DNA of 64,000 bases from Prochlorococcus sp. AG-402-G19 (GCA_003279455.1 QCHU01000002.1:84798-148797), one strand, 5' to 3'; positions 39,040 through 50,143 are shown, counted from the first letter of the stretch. Notes: a model not told the origin generated them from the sequence alone. Numbers and translations are program-made.

Positions 39040-39674
39040 TGACTAACTTTTCTGTTTTTGATTGGCAAGGTAAAGAGGCTGGAGAATCATCAATTGATTT
39101 GAAAACTGCTAAGGAATCTTCGGCAGCTGATTTATTACATCGTGCTGTTTTGCGTCAACAGGCTCACAGTCGCCAAGGGACTGCAAGCACTTTGACTAGG
39201 TCTGAGGTTCGAGGAGGCGGACGAAAACCCTATAAGCAAAAGGGTACTGGTAGAGCAAGGCAGGGTTCAATTAGGACTCCTCTTCGACCAGGAGGTGGAA
39301 TTGTATTTGGGCCTAAGCCTCGCAAATATAACTTGGAAATGAATAGGAAGGAACGAAGGCTAGCTCTTCGTACTGCATTAATGAGTAGGATTTCAGACGC
39401 AAAAATAATTAAAGACTTCGGTTCAAAGCTAGAAGTTCCTAAAACAAGCGAAATTCTTGCTCTACTTAAGCGAGTAGGGATCAATGCTGATGGAAAAATT
39501 CTTATTATTCTCCATAAGCCATCAGAAATTGTAAAGCGCTCAATTAGAAACTTGAAAAAGATAAAGCTCATATCTGCTGATCAATTAAATGTGTTTGACC
39601 TTCTCAATGCCAATTCTTTGGTGATAGGCGAAGACGCATTATCAACCATTAAGGAGGTCTACGGTAATGACTAA
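39036..39674 (+). CDS. rplD: 50S ribosomal protein L4
   Basis: A 212-residue L4, which lines the exit tunnel. The extended loop [19 protein letters not shown] is intact near residue 67. Two adjacent ATG codons at 39036 and 39039 overlap the rplC stop (ATGATGA), typical of translational coupling. The end overlaps rplW by eight bases. In E. coli L4 autoregulates the S10 operon; no equivalent leader was recognised here. Confidence 0.98.
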   Translation: MMTNFSVFDWQGKEAGESSIDLKTAKESSAADLLHRAVLRQQAHSRQGTASTLTRSEVRGGGRKPYKQKGTGRARQGSIRTPLRPGGGIVFGPKPRKYNLEMNRKERRLALRTALMSRISDAKIIKDFGSKLEVPKTSEILALLKRVGINADGKILIILHKPSEIVKRSIRNLKKIKLISADQLNVFDLLNANSLVIGEDALSTIKEVYGND

Positions 39675-39978
39675 ATTTTTTGATGAACGACTTACTGATG
39701 TGATCAAGCGTCCTTTGATAACTGAGAAGGCTACAAAAGCTTTGGATCTAAATCAGTACACTTTTGAAGTCGATCCAAGAGCAGCTAAGCCTGACATAAA
39801 AGCTGCTGTGGAAAAGATGTTTGATGTCAAGGTTCTTGGTATTAGTACTATGAATCCCCCAAGAAAAACCAGAAGAGTTGGTAGGTTTTCTGGAAAGAGA
39901 CCTCAAGTTAAGAAGGCTGTGGTTCGCCTAGCAGAAGGCAACTCAATACAGTTGTTCCCAGAATCAGAGGAGGCTTAA
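39667..39978 (+). CDS. rplW: 50S ribosomal protein L23
   Basis: A 103-residue L23, at the tunnel exit where trigger factor and SRP dock. It has the [13 protein letters not shown] start and the [19 protein letters not shown] segment. Start overlaps rplD by eight bases, with GGAGGT about five bases before the ATG at 39667 as a good ribosome-binding site. Confidence 0.97.
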   Translation: MTKFFDERLTDVIKRPLITEKATKALDLNQYTFEVDPRAAKPDIKAAVEKMFDVKVLGISTMNPPRKTRRVGRFSGKRPQVKKAVVRLAEGNSIQLFPESEEA

Positions 39979-39982
39979 AACA

Positions 39983-40846
39983 ATGGCCATAAGAAGTTTC
40001 AAACCTTACACTCCTGGCACTCGTACAAGAGTAGTAACTGACTTTAGTGAAGTTACATCCAACAAACCTGAGCGCTCACTTGTCGTATCCAAACATCGGA
40101 AGAAAGGGCGTAATAACAGAGGGGTAATTACTTGTCGTCATAGAGGAGGAGGGCATAAAAGGCTATATAGGATTGTTGATTTTCGTCGGAATAAGCATGG
40201 TGTTTCGGCCAAAGTTGCTGCAATTCATTATGACCCTCATCGCAATGCAAGACTTGCTTTACTCTTTTACTCTGACGGTGAAAAGAGATACATACTTGCA
40301 CCCGCTGATATAACAGTTGGGCAAGAAGTTATTTCAGGTCCAGATGCACCAATTGAAACTGGTAATGCTTTACCACTTTCTTCAATGCCTTTAGGTTCTA
40401 GCGTTCATTGTGTTGAACTTTATCCAGGTCGAGGCGGTCAGATGGTTCGTACAGCTGGAGCTAGCGCTCAAGTTATGGCTAAAGAAGGAGATTATGTTGC
40501 TTTGAAGTTACCTTCAACTGAGGTTCGTTTAGTCAGAAAGGAATGCTATGCCACCCTTGGAGAGGTTGGTAATTCTGAGATTAGAAATACAAGCCTTGGA
40601 AAAGCTGGAAGAAGAAGATGGCTTGGCAGACGACCTCAAGTAAGAGGAAGTGTCATGAATCCATGTGATCACCCTCATGGAGGAGGAGAAGGAAAGGCAC
40701 CTGTTGGACGTGCTGGTCCTGTGACACCTTGGGGTAAAGCTGCTCTTGGTTTGAAAACCAGGAAGAAAAATAAGCCCAGCAACAAATACGTTCTTCGAAA
40801 ACGACGCAAGGTATCTAAACGGAGTAGAGGAGGTCGCGATTCATGA
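39983..40846 (+). CDS. rplB: 50S ribosomal protein L2
   Basis: A 287-residue L2, needed for subunit joining and peptidyl transfer. Conserved parts include [19 protein letters not shown] near residue 42, the C-terminal [27 protein letters not shown] region with the catalytic-centre His near 229, and the basic [16 protein letters not shown] tail. Four bases separate it from rplW. Confidence 0.98.
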   Translation: MAIRSFKPYTPGTRTRVVTDFSEVTSNKPERSLVVSKHRKKGRNNRGVITCRHRGGGHKRLYRIVDFRRNKHGVSAKVAAIHYDPHRNARLALLFYSDGEKRYILAPADITVGQEVISGPDAPIETGNALPLSSMPLGSSVHCVELYPGRGGQMVRTAGASAQVMAKEGDYVALKLPSTEVRLVRKECYATLGEVGNSEIRNTSLGKAGRRRWLGRRPQVRGSVMNPCDHPHGGGEGKAPVGRAGPVTPWGKAALGLKTRKKNKPSNKYVLRKRRKVSKRSRGGRDS

Positions 40847-40881
40847 TTTCTATCTTTCTTTACCAATTCTTTTAAACAGTT

Positions 40882-41157
40882 ATGGGACGTTCACTAAAAA
40901 AAGGGCCATTTATTTCAGACAGTTTGCTTCGTAAAATCGAGAAGCAAAACTCTAATGACGATAAAGCTGTCATCAAAACATGGTCCAGAGCCTCAACAAT
41001 TCTGCCAATGATGATTGGCCATACAATTGCTGTTCACAATGGAAAGAGTCACATACCCGTTTTCATAACTGAGCAAATGGTTGGACACAAGTTAGGAGAG
41101 TTTGCACCAACTCGAACCTACAGAGGTCACATCAGAGATAAAAAAGGAGCACGCTAA
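40882..41157 (+). CDS. rpsS: 30S ribosomal protein S19
   Basis: A 91-residue S19 of the small-subunit head. It starts [20 protein letters not shown] and ends [19 protein letters not shown], standard for the family. It begins 35 bases after rplB and is followed two bases later by rplV. Confidence 0.98.
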   Translation: MGRSLKKGPFISDSLLRKIEKQNSNDDKAVIKTWSRASTILPMMIGHTIAVHNGKSHIPVFITEQMVGHKLGEFAPTRTYRGHIRDKKGAR

Positions 41158-41159
41158 TT

Positions 41160-41540
41160 ATGACTACTTCATCTACCAAAACGACAGCCCAGGCCCATGG
41201 GCGTTATATTCGCGGATCTGCTTCAAAAGTTCGACGTGTTCTTGATCAAATAAGAGGAAGAACTTACAGAGATGCTTTGATCATGCTTGAATTTATGCCT
41301 TATCGATCAACTGAGCCAATTACAAAAGTATTGCGATCAGCTGTTGCGAATGCAGAAAATAATCTTGGTCTTGAACCTTCTTTGCTGGTGATTAGCTCTG
41401 CTACAGCTGATATGGGCCCACCAATGAAACGTTATAGGCCTAGGGCTCAGGGCAGAGCATTTGCAATTAAAAAGCAGACATGCCATATCAGCATTGCTGT
41501 TTCGGCCAATCAATCAACCAATTCTGAGGACTCAGACTGA
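41160..41540 (+). CDS. rplV: 50S ribosomal protein L22
   Basis: A 126-residue L22. The tunnel-lining loop is in [20 protein letters not shown] near residue 85. The protein has short N- and C-terminal extensions compared with E. coli (110 residues). The stop overlaps the rpsC start by one base, indicating coupled translation. Confidence 0.98.
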   Translation: MTTSSTKTTAQAHGRYIRGSASKVRRVLDQIRGRTYRDALIMLEFMPYRSTEPITKVLRSAVANAENNLGLEPSLLVISSATADMGPPMKRYRPRAQGRAFAIKKQTCHISIAVSANQSTNSEDSD

Positions 41541-42274
41541 TGGGACATAAAATTCACCCCACTGGAATTAGGCTTGGCATCACCCAAGAGCATCGTTCTA
41601 AATGGTATGCACCAAGTAAAACTTATCCTTTACTACTCCAAGAAGATGATCGGATTCGCACTTTCATCAAGAAAAAGTATGGAGCAGCAGGCATAAGCGA
41701 TGTATTGATTGCTCGAAAAGCAGATCAGCTTGAGGTTGAATTAAAAACTGCTAGGCCAGGAGTAGTTGTTGGTAGGCAGGGAAGTGGTATTGAAGAACTC
41801 AGATCTGGTATTCAAAAAACAATCGGTGATAGAAATAGACAAGTACGTATCAATGTTGTTGAAGTAGAAAAAGTTGATGCAGATGCTTATCTTCTTGCCG
41901 AATATATTGCTCAGCAACTGGAAAAGCGTGTTGCCTTTAGACGAACTATTCGAATGGCTGTTCAAAGAGCACAAAGAGCTGGTGTCTTAGGTCTTAAAAT
42001 ACAAGTAGGCGGAAGGTTAAATGGCGCTGAAATTGCACGTTCTGAATGGACACGAGAAGGAAGAGTTCCTCTCCACACTTTGAGAGCAGAAATCGATTAT
42101 GCAACCAAAGTTGCTAGTACAACGTATGGAGTTTTAGGAATCAAAGTATGGGTTTTCAAAGGTGAAGTTCTTCCTAAAGAAGAACAGCCATTACCTGTTG
42201 GTTCTACTCCTAGACGCAATAGGGGGAATCGAAGACCTCAGCAATTTGAGGATCGTTCCAATGAAGCTAAATAA
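41540..42274 (+). CDS. rpsC: 30S ribosomal protein S3
   Basis: A 244-residue S3 at the mRNA entry channel. The KH-domain motif is [13 protein letters not shown] near residue 76, and [24 protein letters not shown] with the basic mRNA-contact residues follows. A C-terminal basic extension after residue 215 ([12 protein letters not shown]) is usual for cyanobacteria. Confidence 0.98.
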   Translation: MGHKIHPTGIRLGITQEHRSKWYAPSKTYPLLLQEDDRIRTFIKKKYGAAGISDVLIARKADQLEVELKTARPGVVVGRQGSGIEELRSGIQKTIGDRNRQVRINVVEVEKVDADAYLLAEYIAQQLEKRVAFRRTIRMAVQRAQRAGVLGLKIQVGGRLNGAEIARSEWTREGRVPLHTLRAEIDYATKVASTTYGVLGIKVWVFKGEVLPKEEQPLPVGSTPRRNRGNRRPQQFEDRSNEAK

Positions 42275-42286
42275 GGAGTTTTAATC

Positions 42287-42772
42287 ATGCTTAGTCCCAA
42301 AAGAACCAAATTTCGCAAACAACAGAGAGGCCGTATGCGCGGCGTTGCTAGTAGAGGCAACAAAATCGCTTTTGGTCAGTTTGCATTGCAAGCTCAAGAT
42401 TGTGGTTGGGTTACCTCAAGACAAATCGAGGCAAGTAGACGAGCCATGACTCGTTATGTAAAAAGGGGAGGACAAATTTGGATTCGTATTTTCCCTGATA
42501 AGCCTGTAACTATGAGGCCTGCTGAGACAAGAATGGGATCTGGTAAAGGTAACCCAGAATTTTGGGTTGCAGTTGTCAAGCCTGGTCGAATCTTGTTTGA
42601 AATGGGTGGCGAAGAAATTACAGAGGAAATTGCAAAAGAGGCAATGCGTCTTGCTCAATACAAGCTGCCAGTAAAAACAAAATTTATTTCCCTAGAGGAA
42701 GATCTCAACAAGGGAAATTATAAACCTGCTAAAACGCCAGTTACAGCAGATGATTCGGAGTCATCATCATGA
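42287..42772 (+). CDS. rplP: 50S ribosomal protein L16
   Basis: A 161-residue L16 that contacts the A-site tRNA. The core [23 protein letters not shown] and [27 protein letters not shown] are intact. A C-terminal acidic tail of about 20 residues beyond the E. coli length is present. Its stop overlaps the rpmC start in ATGA. Confidence 0.98.
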   Translation: MLSPKRTKFRKQQRGRMRGVASRGNKIAFGQFALQAQDCGWVTSRQIEASRRAMTRYVKRGGQIWIRIFPDKPVTMRPAETRMGSGKGNPEFWVAVVKPGRILFEMGGEEITEEIAKEAMRLAQYKLPVKTKFISLEEDLNKGNYKPAKTPVTADDSESSS

Positions 42773-42981
42773 GCAAAACAACTACGAAAGATGTAAGGAA
42801 TCTCTCTGATTCTGAGATATCAGAAAAGATTGAAAATCTTCGAAAAGAACTTTTTGATCTTCGTTTTAAGCAAGCCACTAGACAGCTAGCGAAAACTCAC
42901 CGTTTCAAAGAGGCACGAACCGAATTGGCTCAACTTTTAACGGTTTCTAATGAGCGAAGCCGCTCCAACACATCATCTTGA
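42769..42981 (+). CDS. rpmC: 50S ribosomal protein L29
   Basis: A 70-residue two-helix protein near the tunnel exit. It shows the [34 protein letters not shown] pattern, with RFKQATRQL as the recognisable family block. It starts within the rplP stop codon and ends eleven bases before the start of rpsQ. Confidence 0.96.
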   Translation: MSKTTTKDVRNLSDSEISEKIENLRKELFDLRFKQATRQLAKTHRFKEARTELAQLLTVSNERSRSNTSS

Positions 42982-42991
42982 TTTTTTAGTT

Positions 42992-43258
42992 ATGGCACTT
43001 AAGGAAATGGTCGGCACTGTTGTCAGTGACAAAATGCAAAAAACAGTAGTTGTGGCTGTGGAAAATAGATTTCCACATCCTATCTACCAAAAAATTATTA
43101 GTCGTACGACTAGATATAAAGCTCATGATGCAGAAAATCATTGCAAAGTAGGAGACAGAGTTCGGATTAAAGAGTCTCCTCCAATGAGCGCTCACAAACG
43201 ATGGACGGTTACAGATGTTCTCGTTCAGGGTATGAAATCTAAGGAGGCTGCAAAATGA
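42992..43258 (+). CDS. rpsQ: 30S ribosomal protein S17
   Basis: An 88-residue S17. The start used is the ATG at 42992, giving [18 protein letters not shown], which aligns with the family N-terminus. A longer frame from 42950 would overlap rpmC and add unrelated residues, so I rejected it. The last codons overlap rplN by four bases. Confidence 0.97.
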   Translation: MALKEMVGTVVSDKMQKTVVVAVENRFPHPIYQKIISRTTRYKAHDAENHCKVGDRVRIKESPPMSAHKRWTVTDVLVQGMKSKEAAK

Positions 43259-43620
43259 TTCAGCAAGAAACATTCTTAACCGTTGCAGATAACAGTGGTG
43301 CCAAGCGTTTGCAATGTATTAGGGTCTTGGGTTCTAATCGTCGGTATGCCCACGTAGGCGATGTGATTGTTGCTGCTGTTAAAGATGCGATGCCCAATAT
43401 GGGAGTCAAAAAATCAGATGTAGTTAAAGCTGTTGTAGTTCGTACTAGAGCAACAATGCGAAGAGAGACTGGCAATTCAATTCGCTTTGATGATAATGCT
43501 GCTGTTCTTATCAATGACGATCAAAACCCAAGGGGGACCAGGGTATTTGGTCCAGTAGCAAGAGAATTAAGAGATCGCAATTTCACTAAAATTGTCTCAT
43601 TAGCTCCGGAGGTTATTTAG
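43255..43620 (+). CDS. rplN: 50S ribosomal protein L14
   Basis: A 121-residue L14 forming an intersubunit bridge. It starts [20 protein letters not shown], and the family signature [15 protein letters not shown] and [15 protein letters not shown] end ([13 protein letters not shown]) are present. Its ATG overlaps the rpsQ stop. Confidence 0.98.
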   Translation: MIQQETFLTVADNSGAKRLQCIRVLGSNRRYAHVGDVIVAAVKDAMPNMGVKKSDVVKAVVVRTRATMRRETGNSIRFDDNAAVLINDDQNPRGTRVFGPVARELRDRNFTKIVSLAPEVI

Positions 43621-43622
43621 CC

Positions 43623-43979
43623 ATGCCAGCAATTAACAAAACCAAAGCTTCTGCTGAACGGGTCAAAATGAAAATCCGTAAAGGAGATACAGTTCAGATT
43701 ATTTCTGGAAAGGACAAGGGTAAAACCGGTGAAGTTCTTCAAACACTTCCCTATGAAAATAGAGTTGTAGTCCAAGGAATTAACCAAAGAACAAAGCATG
43801 TCAAACCATCACAGGAAGGTGAAACTGGTCGAATAGAGACGAAAGAAACTTCTTTACATGCTTCAAATGTAATGGTCTACTCAACTAAGCAAAAAGTTGC
43901 TAGTAAGGTTGAAATTTTTGTAGATAAAGATGGATCCAAGAAACGACGATTAAAGAAGACAGGAGAATTAATTGATTAA
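43623..43979 (+). CDS. rplX: 50S ribosomal protein L24
   Basis: A 118-residue L24, an early assembly protein. The KOW motif is in [20 protein letters not shown] near residue 20. It starts two bases after the rplN stop and is followed by a 94-base spacer, the longest between ribosomal genes up to this point, in which I see no gene. Confidence 0.97.
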   Translation: MPAINKTKASAERVKMKIRKGDTVQIISGKDKGKTGEVLQTLPYENRVVVQGINQRTKHVKPSQEGETGRIETKETSLHASNVMVYSTKQKVASKVEIFVDKDGSKKRRLKKTGELID

Positions 43980-44073
43980 TTAATTCACTTTTCCTTTGTC
44001 TGAATTAACTAAAGCAGACTTTCTTTTTCTAATTGAATTCTGACCAAGACCAGAATCAACTTTTTTCCCAGCC

Positions 44074-44613
44074 ATGTCACTAAAAAAACGCTATCGAGAG
44101 ACAATTAGACCAAAGCTTTTAAAAGATCTTGGTCTGAAAAATGTTCATCAAGTTCCTAAAGTGCAGAAAGTTACTTTAAATAGAGGTCTTGGTGAGGCTG
44201 CATCGAACTCCAAAGCTTTAGAGGCTTCTCTAGCTGAAATGGCAACGATTTCTGGGCAAAAAGCTCTTGTCACAAGAGCTAAGAAAGCAATTGCGACCTT
44301 TAAGATTAGACAAGGAATGCCCATAGGTTGCTCTGTCACACTTAGAGGTGATCGCATGTACGCATTCTTGGAAAGGTTCATTAATTTGGCACTTCCAAGA
44401 ATCAGAGATTTTCGTGGTGTGAGTCCAAAAAGCTTTGATGGCCGAGGAAATTACACTATCGGAGTAAAAGAGCAGCTTATTTTCCCTGAGATCACTTTTG
44501 ACAAAGTCGATGCTATTAGAGGCATGGATATCACAATTGTGACCAGTGCTTCTTCTGATGAACAAGGTAAGGCTCTTCTTAGTGAAATGGGAATGCCCTT
44601 CCGTAAAAAATGA
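44074..44613 (+). CDS. rplE: 50S ribosomal protein L5
   Basis: A 179-residue L5 that binds 5S rRNA. It has [16 protein letters not shown] near residue 30, the [19 protein letters not shown] region, and [23 protein letters not shown]. The next gene is rpsH; rpsN (S14), which often lies between them, is absent here. Confidence 0.98.
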   Translation: MSLKKRYRETIRPKLLKDLGLKNVHQVPKVQKVTLNRGLGEAASNSKALEASLAEMATISGQKALVTRAKKAIATFKIRQGMPIGCSVTLRGDRMYAFLERFINLALPRIRDFRGVSPKSFDGRGNYTIGVKEQLIFPEITFDKVDAIRGMDITIVTSASSDEQGKALLSEMGMPFRKK

Positions 44614-44632
44614 GTTTGATTAGCTAAATACT

Positions 44633-45034
44633 ATGGCCAACCACGATCCAATTTCAGACATGCTCACTCGCATTAGAAATGCAAGTGAAAAGCGTCATGA
44701 AAAAACCAAAGTCCCTGCTTCAAGAATGTCTCTTAGTATCGCTAAGGTTCTTCAGCGCGAGGGTTTTATCGCAGAAATCAATGAAGAAGGAGAAGGCTTT
44801 AAAAAGCAGCTCATTCTTGGATTGAAATATACCGGTAAGCATCGCTCACCGATTATTCGTTCTATGCAGCGAGTAAGTAAACCAGGGTTAAGAATTTATA
44901 AAAACACTCGAGGATTACCAAAAGTTTTAGGAGGTCTTGGAGTTGCAATAATTTCTACTTCCAAAGGAGTCATGAGTGATCGTGATGCTCGCAAGCAAGG
45001 TGTCGGAGGAGAAGTCCTCTGCTACGTCTGTTGA
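44633..45034 (+). CDS. rpsH: 30S ribosomal protein S8
   Basis: A 133-residue S8, a central 16S rRNA binder. It starts with the standard [13 protein letters not shown] and ends with [25 protein letters not shown]. Spacing to rplE is 19 bases and to rplF 17 bases. Confidence 0.98.
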   Translation: MANHDPISDMLTRIRNASEKRHEKTKVPASRMSLSIAKVLQREGFIAEINEEGEGFKKQLILGLKYTGKHRSPIIRSMQRVSKPGLRIYKNTRGLPKVLGGLGVAIISTSKGVMSDRDARKQGVGGEVLCYVC

Positions 45035-45051
45035 TTGATTAGGTATTTATT

Positions 45052-45591
45052 ATGTCCCGCACAGGAAAAAAACCAATCTCCCTTCCTGAAAAGGTAGATG
45101 TAAAACTCGATGGCCTTTCGATCACTGTTAAAGGTCCAAAAGGAGAACTACAGCGAACTCTTCCTGATGGAGTGAGTCTTAGCAAAAATGAGAATACAAT
45201 TGTTGTTAACCCATTAAATGAAAAGAGACAGGCCAGGGAAATGCATGGTCTTTGTAGATCTCTTGTGGCAAATATGGTTGAGGGAGTAAGTGTTGGTTTT
45301 ACAAAAAAACTTGAGATAGTTGGAGTTGGCTCAAGAGCTCAAGTAAAAGGAAAAACACTTGTTGTTAGTGCCGGTTATAGCCATCCTGTTGAGGTCGTTC
45401 CTCCTGAAGGCATAACTTTTAAGGTTGAAAACAATACAAATGTGATCGTCACTGGACCTGATAAAGAATTAGTTGGAAATGAAGCTGCAAAAATAAGAGC
45501 AATTAGACCTCCAGAACCTTATAAGGGTAAAGGAATAAAATATGAAGGAGAAAACATAATTAGAAAAGCTGGTAAGTCTGGCAAAGCTTAA
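45052..45591 (+). CDS. rplF: 50S ribosomal protein L6
   Basis: A 179-residue L6 with two related domains. It starts [15 protein letters not shown] and has the C-terminal signature [18 protein letters not shown]. The last 33 bases before rplR carry no gene. Confidence 0.98.
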   Translation: MSRTGKKPISLPEKVDVKLDGLSITVKGPKGELQRTLPDGVSLSKNENTIVVNPLNEKRQAREMHGLCRSLVANMVEGVSVGFTKKLEIVGVGSRAQVKGKTLVVSAGYSHPVEVVPPEGITFKVENNTNVIVTGPDKELVGNEAAKIRAIRPPEPYKGKGIKYEGENIIRKAGKSGKA

Positions 45592-45624
45592 TCTTGCTTA
45601 TTTGTTTTTTAAAATTTTTTAGCC

Positions 45625-45993
45625 ATGTCAAAACTCTCAAGAAAACAACAGACACAAAAACGACATAAACGCTTGAGGAGAAACTTAAGCGGAACAGAAG
45701 CTAGACCAAGACTTGCTGTTTTTCGTTCTAATAACCACATCTATGCTCAAATAATAGATGATGATGCTCAAAACACTATATGTGCTGCATCAACCTTGGA
45801 TAAAGATTTGAAATCTTCTTTAAAAGCAAATGCTGGAAGTTGCGATGCCTCCACAGCGGTTGGAGAGCTCGTTGCAAAAAAAGCTTTATCAAAAGGCATC
45901 AAACAAGTTATCTTTGATAGGGGTGGGAACATCTACCATGGCAGGGTTAAAGCTCTAGCCGAAGCTGCCAGAGTGGCAGGCTTGAACTTTTAA
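45625..45993 (+). CDS. rplR: 50S ribosomal protein L18
   Basis: A 122-residue L18, partner of 5S rRNA. The segment [18 protein letters not shown] and the C-terminal [20 protein letters not shown] are the usual family blocks. The N-terminus is basic and probably disordered. Confidence 0.98.
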   Translation: MSKLSRKQQTQKRHKRLRRNLSGTEARPRLAVFRSNNHIYAQIIDDDAQNTICAASTLDKDLKSSLKANAGSCDASTAVGELVAKKALSKGIKQVIFDRGGNIYHGRVKALAEAARVAGLNF

Positions 45994-46007
45994 TTATTGC
46001 TTTAACA

Positions 46008-46634
46008 ATGACAGACTCTAAAAACCAGTCCTCAAATAAAAAAACATCTGGATCATCAGATTCTCCTCCTGCCGCAGATGGTAGGCAGGAAAATCGTCGA
46101 AATCGAGGTGAAAAGCGTGGAGGAAGAAGAGATAGAAGAGGGCAAGAAAGAGATTCTGAATGGCAAGAACGTGTTGTTCAAATCAGAAGGGTCTCCAAAA
46201 CTGTTAAAGGTGGAAAGAAAATGAGTTTTAGGGCAATAGTTGTAGTAGGGAACGAAAAAGGACAAGTTGGTGTTGGTGTTGGGAAAGCTGGAGATGTCAT
46301 TGGTGCTGTTCGTAAAGGAGTCGCTGATGGAAAAAAACATTTAGTTCGTGTTCCTTTAACCCGAAATAGCTCTATTCCAACTCTCTCTAATGGCAGAGAT
46401 GGAGCAGCCAGCGTGTTAATTCGTCCTGCAGCACCTGGAACAGGTGTAATTGCCGGAGGTTCAATTCGTACTGTTTTAGAGCTGGCCGGAATTAAAAATG
46501 TACTTGCTAAGAGACTAGGTAGTAAGACCCCTTTGAATAATGCTCGTGCTGCAATGGTTGCTCTAAGTGAGTTAAGAACTCATAAAGCCACAGCGAAGGA
46601 GCGAGGTATTTCACTAGAGCAGATTTATTCTTAA
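46008..46634 (+). CDS. rpsE: 30S ribosomal protein S5
   Basis: A 208-residue S5 involved in decoding accuracy. The double-stranded RNA-binding domain includes [30 protein letters not shown]. An N-terminal extension of about 45 charged residues (Arg/Asp/Glu-rich) is present, as in other cyanobacteria. rpmD (L30), which often follows, is absent; rplO comes next after six bases. Confidence 0.98.
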   Translation: MTDSKNQSSNKKTSGSSDSPPAADGRQENRRNRGEKRGGRRDRRGQERDSEWQERVVQIRRVSKTVKGGKKMSFRAIVVVGNEKGQVGVGVGKAGDVIGAVRKGVADGKKHLVRVPLTRNSSIPTLSNGRDGAASVLIRPAAPGTGVIAGGSIRTVLELAGIKNVLAKRLGSKTPLNNARAAMVALSELRTHKATAKERGISLEQIYS

Positions 46635-46640
46635 AAAATC

Positions 46641-47093
46641 ATGACTATTAAATTAGAATCTCTTCAATCAAACAAAGGATCTAGACGTAAAAAAATGCGT
46701 AAAGGTCGAGGAATAGCTGCTGGTCAAGGCGCTAGTTGCGGATTTGGAATGAGGGGACAAAAATCTCGATCTGGTAGACCAACTCGTCCAGGCTTTGAGG
46801 GTGGTCAAATGCCTTTATATCGAAGAGTTCCAAAATTAAAGCATTTTCCAATAGTTAATCAGAAAAATTTTACTGTCCTGAATGTTTCTAGTTTGAATGC
46901 ATTGAAAGAGGGAACAGTTGTGAACCTTGATTCATTGGTGAAAGAGGGTATTTTGACAAAACCCAAAAATCCTCTAAAAATTCTTGGAAACGGAAAATTA
47001 GAAGTAAAATTGACTGTTCAAGCTGCTGCATTCACAACATCCGCCCAAAAGAAAATTGAAGAAGTTGGTGGCAAATGCGAGGTATATAATTAA
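46641..47093 (+). CDS. rplO: 50S ribosomal protein L15
   Basis: A 150-residue L15. The basic N-terminal part [19 protein letters not shown] and the [20 protein letters not shown] block are normal. It is followed by a 57-base spacer before secY. Confidence 0.98.
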   Translation: MTIKLESLQSNKGSRRKKMRKGRGIAAGQGASCGFGMRGQKSRSGRPTRPGFEGGQMPLYRRVPKLKHFPIVNQKNFTVLNVSSLNALKEGTVVNLDSLVKEGILTKPKNPLKILGNGKLEVKLTVQAAAFTTSAQKKIEEVGGKCEVYN

Positions 47094-47150
47094 TTTCGAT
47101 ATCCCATAAATTTAATTTTACATTAGCCTCTAATAAATTATCCTTATTAA

Positions 47151-48470
47151 ATGTTAATAAGTCGTGGTCGAAACCCAAGTGCGGGAGAAGTAATTACCCA
47201 GCTATTCAGTAATGAAGAGCTTAGGGGGAGAGTATTTACCACCATAGGCTTATTGTTAATTGTTCGATTAGGAATTTATATTCCTATGCCTGGTATAGAT
47301 AGAGAAGCTTTTAAAACTTTTATCGATCAGGGGGGGCAATTGATTGGATTTCTTGATATTTTCACAGGTGGTGGAATATCAACTTTGGGAATTTTTGCAC
47401 TAGGTATTCTTCCATTTATTAATGCGTCAATAATTATTCAATTGCTTACTGCATCTTTACCACAATTGGAAGATCTACAGAAAAATGAAGGCGAGGCAGG
47501 GAGAAGGAAGATTGCTCAAATCACAAGATATGTCGCTTTGGGATGGGGATTGGTTCAAAGCACAGTTTTTGCATTGATTTTAAGACAGTATGCAGTGGAA
47601 GGCCTTGGTGAAACTGAATTTGTTATTCAAACATCACTTGCATTAGTCACTGGATCCATGATTGTGATGTGGCTTAGTGAGATTATTACTGAAAAAGGGA
47701 TAGGCCAAGGCGCTTCTTTGGTTATTTTCTTGAATATTGTTGCTACTTTGCCTAAGGCACTGAGCTCCACTATTGAAAAAGCTCAAACCGGAGATAGAGC
47801 TGATGTTCTTGGAATAATAATTCTTTTGATCGTTTTTTTAATTACTATTATCGGTATTATTTTTGTCCAAGAGGGTGCCAGAAGAATTCCAATAGTAAGT
47901 GCAAAAAGTCAAATGGGCGGAACAGCTCTTTTACCTAGTAGGCAAAGTTATTTGCCTCTGAAATTAAATGCTGGTGGCGTTATGCCGATCATTTTTGCAT
48001 CTGCATTAATATTTCTCCCTATAACAATCGCAAATTTTACTCAAAATCCTTTACTTATTAAAGCTGCTAGTTCACTTAATCCAGGTTCATCTAATCCATG
48101 GCCATATGCGATTACCTTTTTCGCATTGATTTTAGGTTTTGCTTATTTTTATGCTTCTTTAACAATTAATCCAATAGATATTGCTTCTAATTTAAAAAAG
48201 GGTGGTGTTGCAATTCCAGGCGTAAGGCCTGGCGGCTCTACTTCTCGTTACCTTTCAGGTGTTCAAAACCGCCTCACTCTGCTTGGTGGATTATTTCTTG
48301 GTTCAGTTGCCATTGTTCCTGCAGCAGTAGAGAGAGCAACTAATGTTCAGACTTTTCAAGGGCTTGGAGCGACTTCATTATTAATCTTGGTAGGAGTTGC
48401 AATTGACACATCTAAGCAGATTCAAACTTATGTCATTTCTCAAAGATATGAAGGATTAGTTCGTCAATAA
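47151..48470 (+). CDS. secY: Protein translocase subunit SecY
   Basis: A 439-residue channel protein with ten predicted membrane segments. It forms the SecYEG pore that exports or inserts proteins at the plasma and thylakoid membranes. Recognisable parts are the plug region after TM1 (FLDIFTGGGISTLGIFALGI), the TM3-4 loop region, the cytoplasmic loop EGARRIPIV for ribosome and SecA contact, and the C-terminal SQRYEGLVRQ. Its place after rplO is the standard spc-operon position. Confidence 0.98.
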   Translation: MLISRGRNPSAGEVITQLFSNEELRGRVFTTIGLLLIVRLGIYIPMPGIDREAFKTFIDQGGQLIGFLDIFTGGGISTLGIFALGILPFINASIIIQLLTASLPQLEDLQKNEGEAGRRKIAQITRYVALGWGLVQSTVFALILRQYAVEGLGETEFVIQTSLALVTGSMIVMWLSEIITEKGIGQGASLVIFLNIVATLPKALSSTIEKAQTGDRADVLGIIILLIVFLITIIGIIFVQEGARRIPIVSAKSQMGGTALLPSRQSYLPLKLNAGGVMPIIFASALIFLPITIANFTQNPLLIKAASSLNPGSSNPWPYAITFFALILGFAYFYASLTINPIDIASNLKKGGVAIPGVRPGGSTSRYLSGVQNRLTLLGGLFLGSVAIVPAAVERATNVQTFQGLGATSLLILVGVAIDTSKQIQTYVISQRYEGLVRQ

Positions 48471-48495
48471 AATCTTTAATATGATTTTTATTTAA

Positions 48496-49047
48496 ATGAA
48501 AAAGAAATTACTATTCCTTGGCCCACCTGGTGCAGGTAAAGGTACTCAAGCAAATCTATTTTGCAATAAGTACGGATTAGATCATCTTTCAACCGGAGAT
48601 TTGCTTAGAGATGAAGTCACTTCTGGATCCGAGTTAGGACTTAAAGCTGCGGAGGTTATGAATAAAGGAGAATTAGTAAGTGATGAATTGGTTCTCTCAA
48701 TTGTTGAGGGAAGATTGTTAAATATTAATGAAGGGTGGTTGCTTGATGGTTTTCCTAGAAATGTGAATCAAGCTAATTCTCTAAAAAGTCTTTTAGAAAA
48801 AATTAATCAACCTTTAGAAGGAGTGGTGTTAATAAAATGTGCCGATGATTATTTAATTAAAAGGCTTTTAGAGAGAGGGAGAAAGGATGATAATGAAGAA
48901 GTTATAGTTAATCGACTCAAAGTTTATAGAGAAAAAACTTCTCCCCTCATTGATTTGTATTCCAAGCAGGGAATTCTTCAGGAGATAGAAGGTAATGCTG
49001 ACATAGATGTTGTTTTTTCATGTATCGAGAACGCTTTAGGCGGATGA
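48496..49047 (+). CDS. adk: Adenylate kinase
   Basis: A 183-residue enzyme interconverting ATP plus AMP and two ADP. The P-loop is FLGPPGAGKGTQA at residues 7-19; DHLSTGDLLRDEV and WLLDGFPRNVNQA are the AMP-binding segments. The LID region around residues 120-135 is short and has no cysteines, so it is the compact non-zinc form. It lies 25 bases after secY, as in many bacteria. Confidence 0.97.
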   Translation: MKKKLLFLGPPGAGKGTQANLFCNKYGLDHLSTGDLLRDEVTSGSELGLKAAEVMNKGELVSDELVLSIVEGRLLNINEGWLLDGFPRNVNQANSLKSLLEKINQPLEGVVLIKCADDYLIKRLLERGRKDDNEEVIVNRLKVYREKTSPLIDLYSKQGILQEIEGNADIDVVFSCIENALGG

Positions 49048-49088
49048 TGTAGTAAAGTTATAGTTTGGAAATAGGAGAGTCTCACCAA

Positions 49089-49205
49089 ATGAAGGTTAGA
49101 TCCTCAGTCAAAAAAATTAGTCCTGACGATCAGATCGTGAGGCGTAGAGGCCGGATCTATGTGATCAACAAGAAAAGGCCTCGAAACAAACAGCGTCAGG
49201 GCTGA
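49089..49205 (+). CDS. rpmJ: 50S ribosomal protein L36, cysteine-free form
   Basis: A 38-residue protein starting [20 protein letters not shown] and ending RPRNKQRQG. This is clearly L36 by ends and spacing, but the CxxC and CxxxxH-type zinc ligands are replaced (SPDDQ where CDKCR stands in zinc forms; INKKRP in place of the second Cys region). It is therefore a C-minus type that should not bind zinc. The ribosome-binding site GGAGAG at 49074-49079 precedes the ATG by about ten bases. Confidence 0.93.
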
Positions 49206-49217
49206 TTCCTGACTTTC

Positions 49218-49262
49218 TTAAGAAGCCTTGAACGATTAATTTTCTTTTCGTTTGCTTCTTAA
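49218..49262 (+). repeat. Inverted repeat between rpmJ and rpsM
   Basis: Nine-base arms TTAAGAAGC (49218-49226) and GCTTCTTAA (49254-49262) with a 27-base loop. The position before rpsM, with a short T/A-rich surround, could be a weak attenuator or a processing hairpin. There is no long U-tract after it, so a true terminator is less likely. Confidence 0.35.
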
Positions 49263-49318
49263 AACAAGGTCATCATTAAATTATGATGATTTTATTGTCC
49301 TCTTCGATTTATCCCTAA

Positions 49319-49684
49319 GTGGCACGGATCTCAGGCATCGACATACCTCGCGAAAAGCGGGTAGAAGTTGCCCTCACTTACATCTATGGTATCGGCTTAA
49401 CCAGAGCTCAGACTATCCTCGAAAAATCGGGCGTTAACCCTGATATTCGTGTAAAGGATTTAGACGACAGCGATGTACAGAAGCTTAGAGCCGTTACTGA
49501 AGAATTCACTCTTGAAGGAGATTTGAGGCGCCAAGAAGGAATGGCCTTGAAACGTCTTCAAGATATTGGATGTGTTCGAGGAAGAAGGCATAGGATGAGT
49601 CTTCCTGTCCGTGGACAACGAACCAGAACTAACGCTCGCACAAGAAGAGGAGCGAGAAAAACCGTTGCAGGAAGAAAGAAATAA
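49319..49684 (+). CDS. rpsM: 30S ribosomal protein S13
   Basis: A 121-residue S13 of the head, contacting P-site tRNA. Starts with [20 protein letters not shown] and has the C-terminal [19 protein letters not shown]. The start codon is GTG at 49319; no in-frame ATG fits the conserved N-terminus. Confidence 0.97.
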   Translation: MARISGIDIPREKRVEVALTYIYGIGLTRAQTILEKSGVNPDIRVKDLDDSDVQKLRAVTEEFTLEGDLRRQEGMALKRLQDIGCVRGRRHRMSLPVRGQRTRTNARTRRGARKTVAGRKK

Positions 49685-49750
49685 TTTCTTAAGACTCCTG
49701 TTACCTTCTGGTAATTTACTAAATCTTTTTTTTAATCTAGGCACAGCCTA

Positions 49751-50143
49751 ATGGCTACAACCTCAAAAAAATCCGGTTCTAAGAAGTCAAAGCGCAACGT
49801 TCCCAATGGAGTTGTGCATATTCAAAGTACCTTCAATAACACCATTGTTTCAATTGCTGACACCTCTGGTGAAGTCATTTCCTGGTCATCAGCAGGAGCA
49901 AGCGGTTTTAAAGGAGCGAGAAAAGGTACTCCTTTTGCGGCTCAAACCGCGGCTGAAGCTGCGGCCCGAAGGGCAGTAGAACAAGGAATGCGTCAAATAG
50001 AAGTTCTTGTAAGAGGACCAGGTTCAGGTCGTGAAACCGCAATAAGGGCGTTGCAAGTCGCTGGTCTTGAAATTACTTTGATCAGAGATGTAACTCCTCT
50101 TCCTCATAACGGTTGTAGGAGACCTAAACGCAGACGCGTTTAA
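49751..50143 (+). CDS. rpsK: 30S ribosomal protein S11
   Basis: A 130-residue S11 at the platform. Blocks [21 protein letters not shown] and the C-terminal [18 protein letters not shown] are standard. A 66-base spacer separates it from rpsM. Confidence 0.98.
   Translation: MATTSKKSGSKKSKRNVPNGVVHIQSTFNNTIVSIADTSGEVISWSSAGASGFKGARKGTPFAAQTAAEAAARRAVEQGMRQIEVLVRGPGSGRETAIRALQVAGLEITLIRDVTPLPHNGCRRPKRRRV

Noticed and set aside
42950..42991. Longer N-terminus for S17
   Set aside because: The extension overlaps rpmC, has no S17 similarity, and the ATG at 42992 gives the standard N-terminus.
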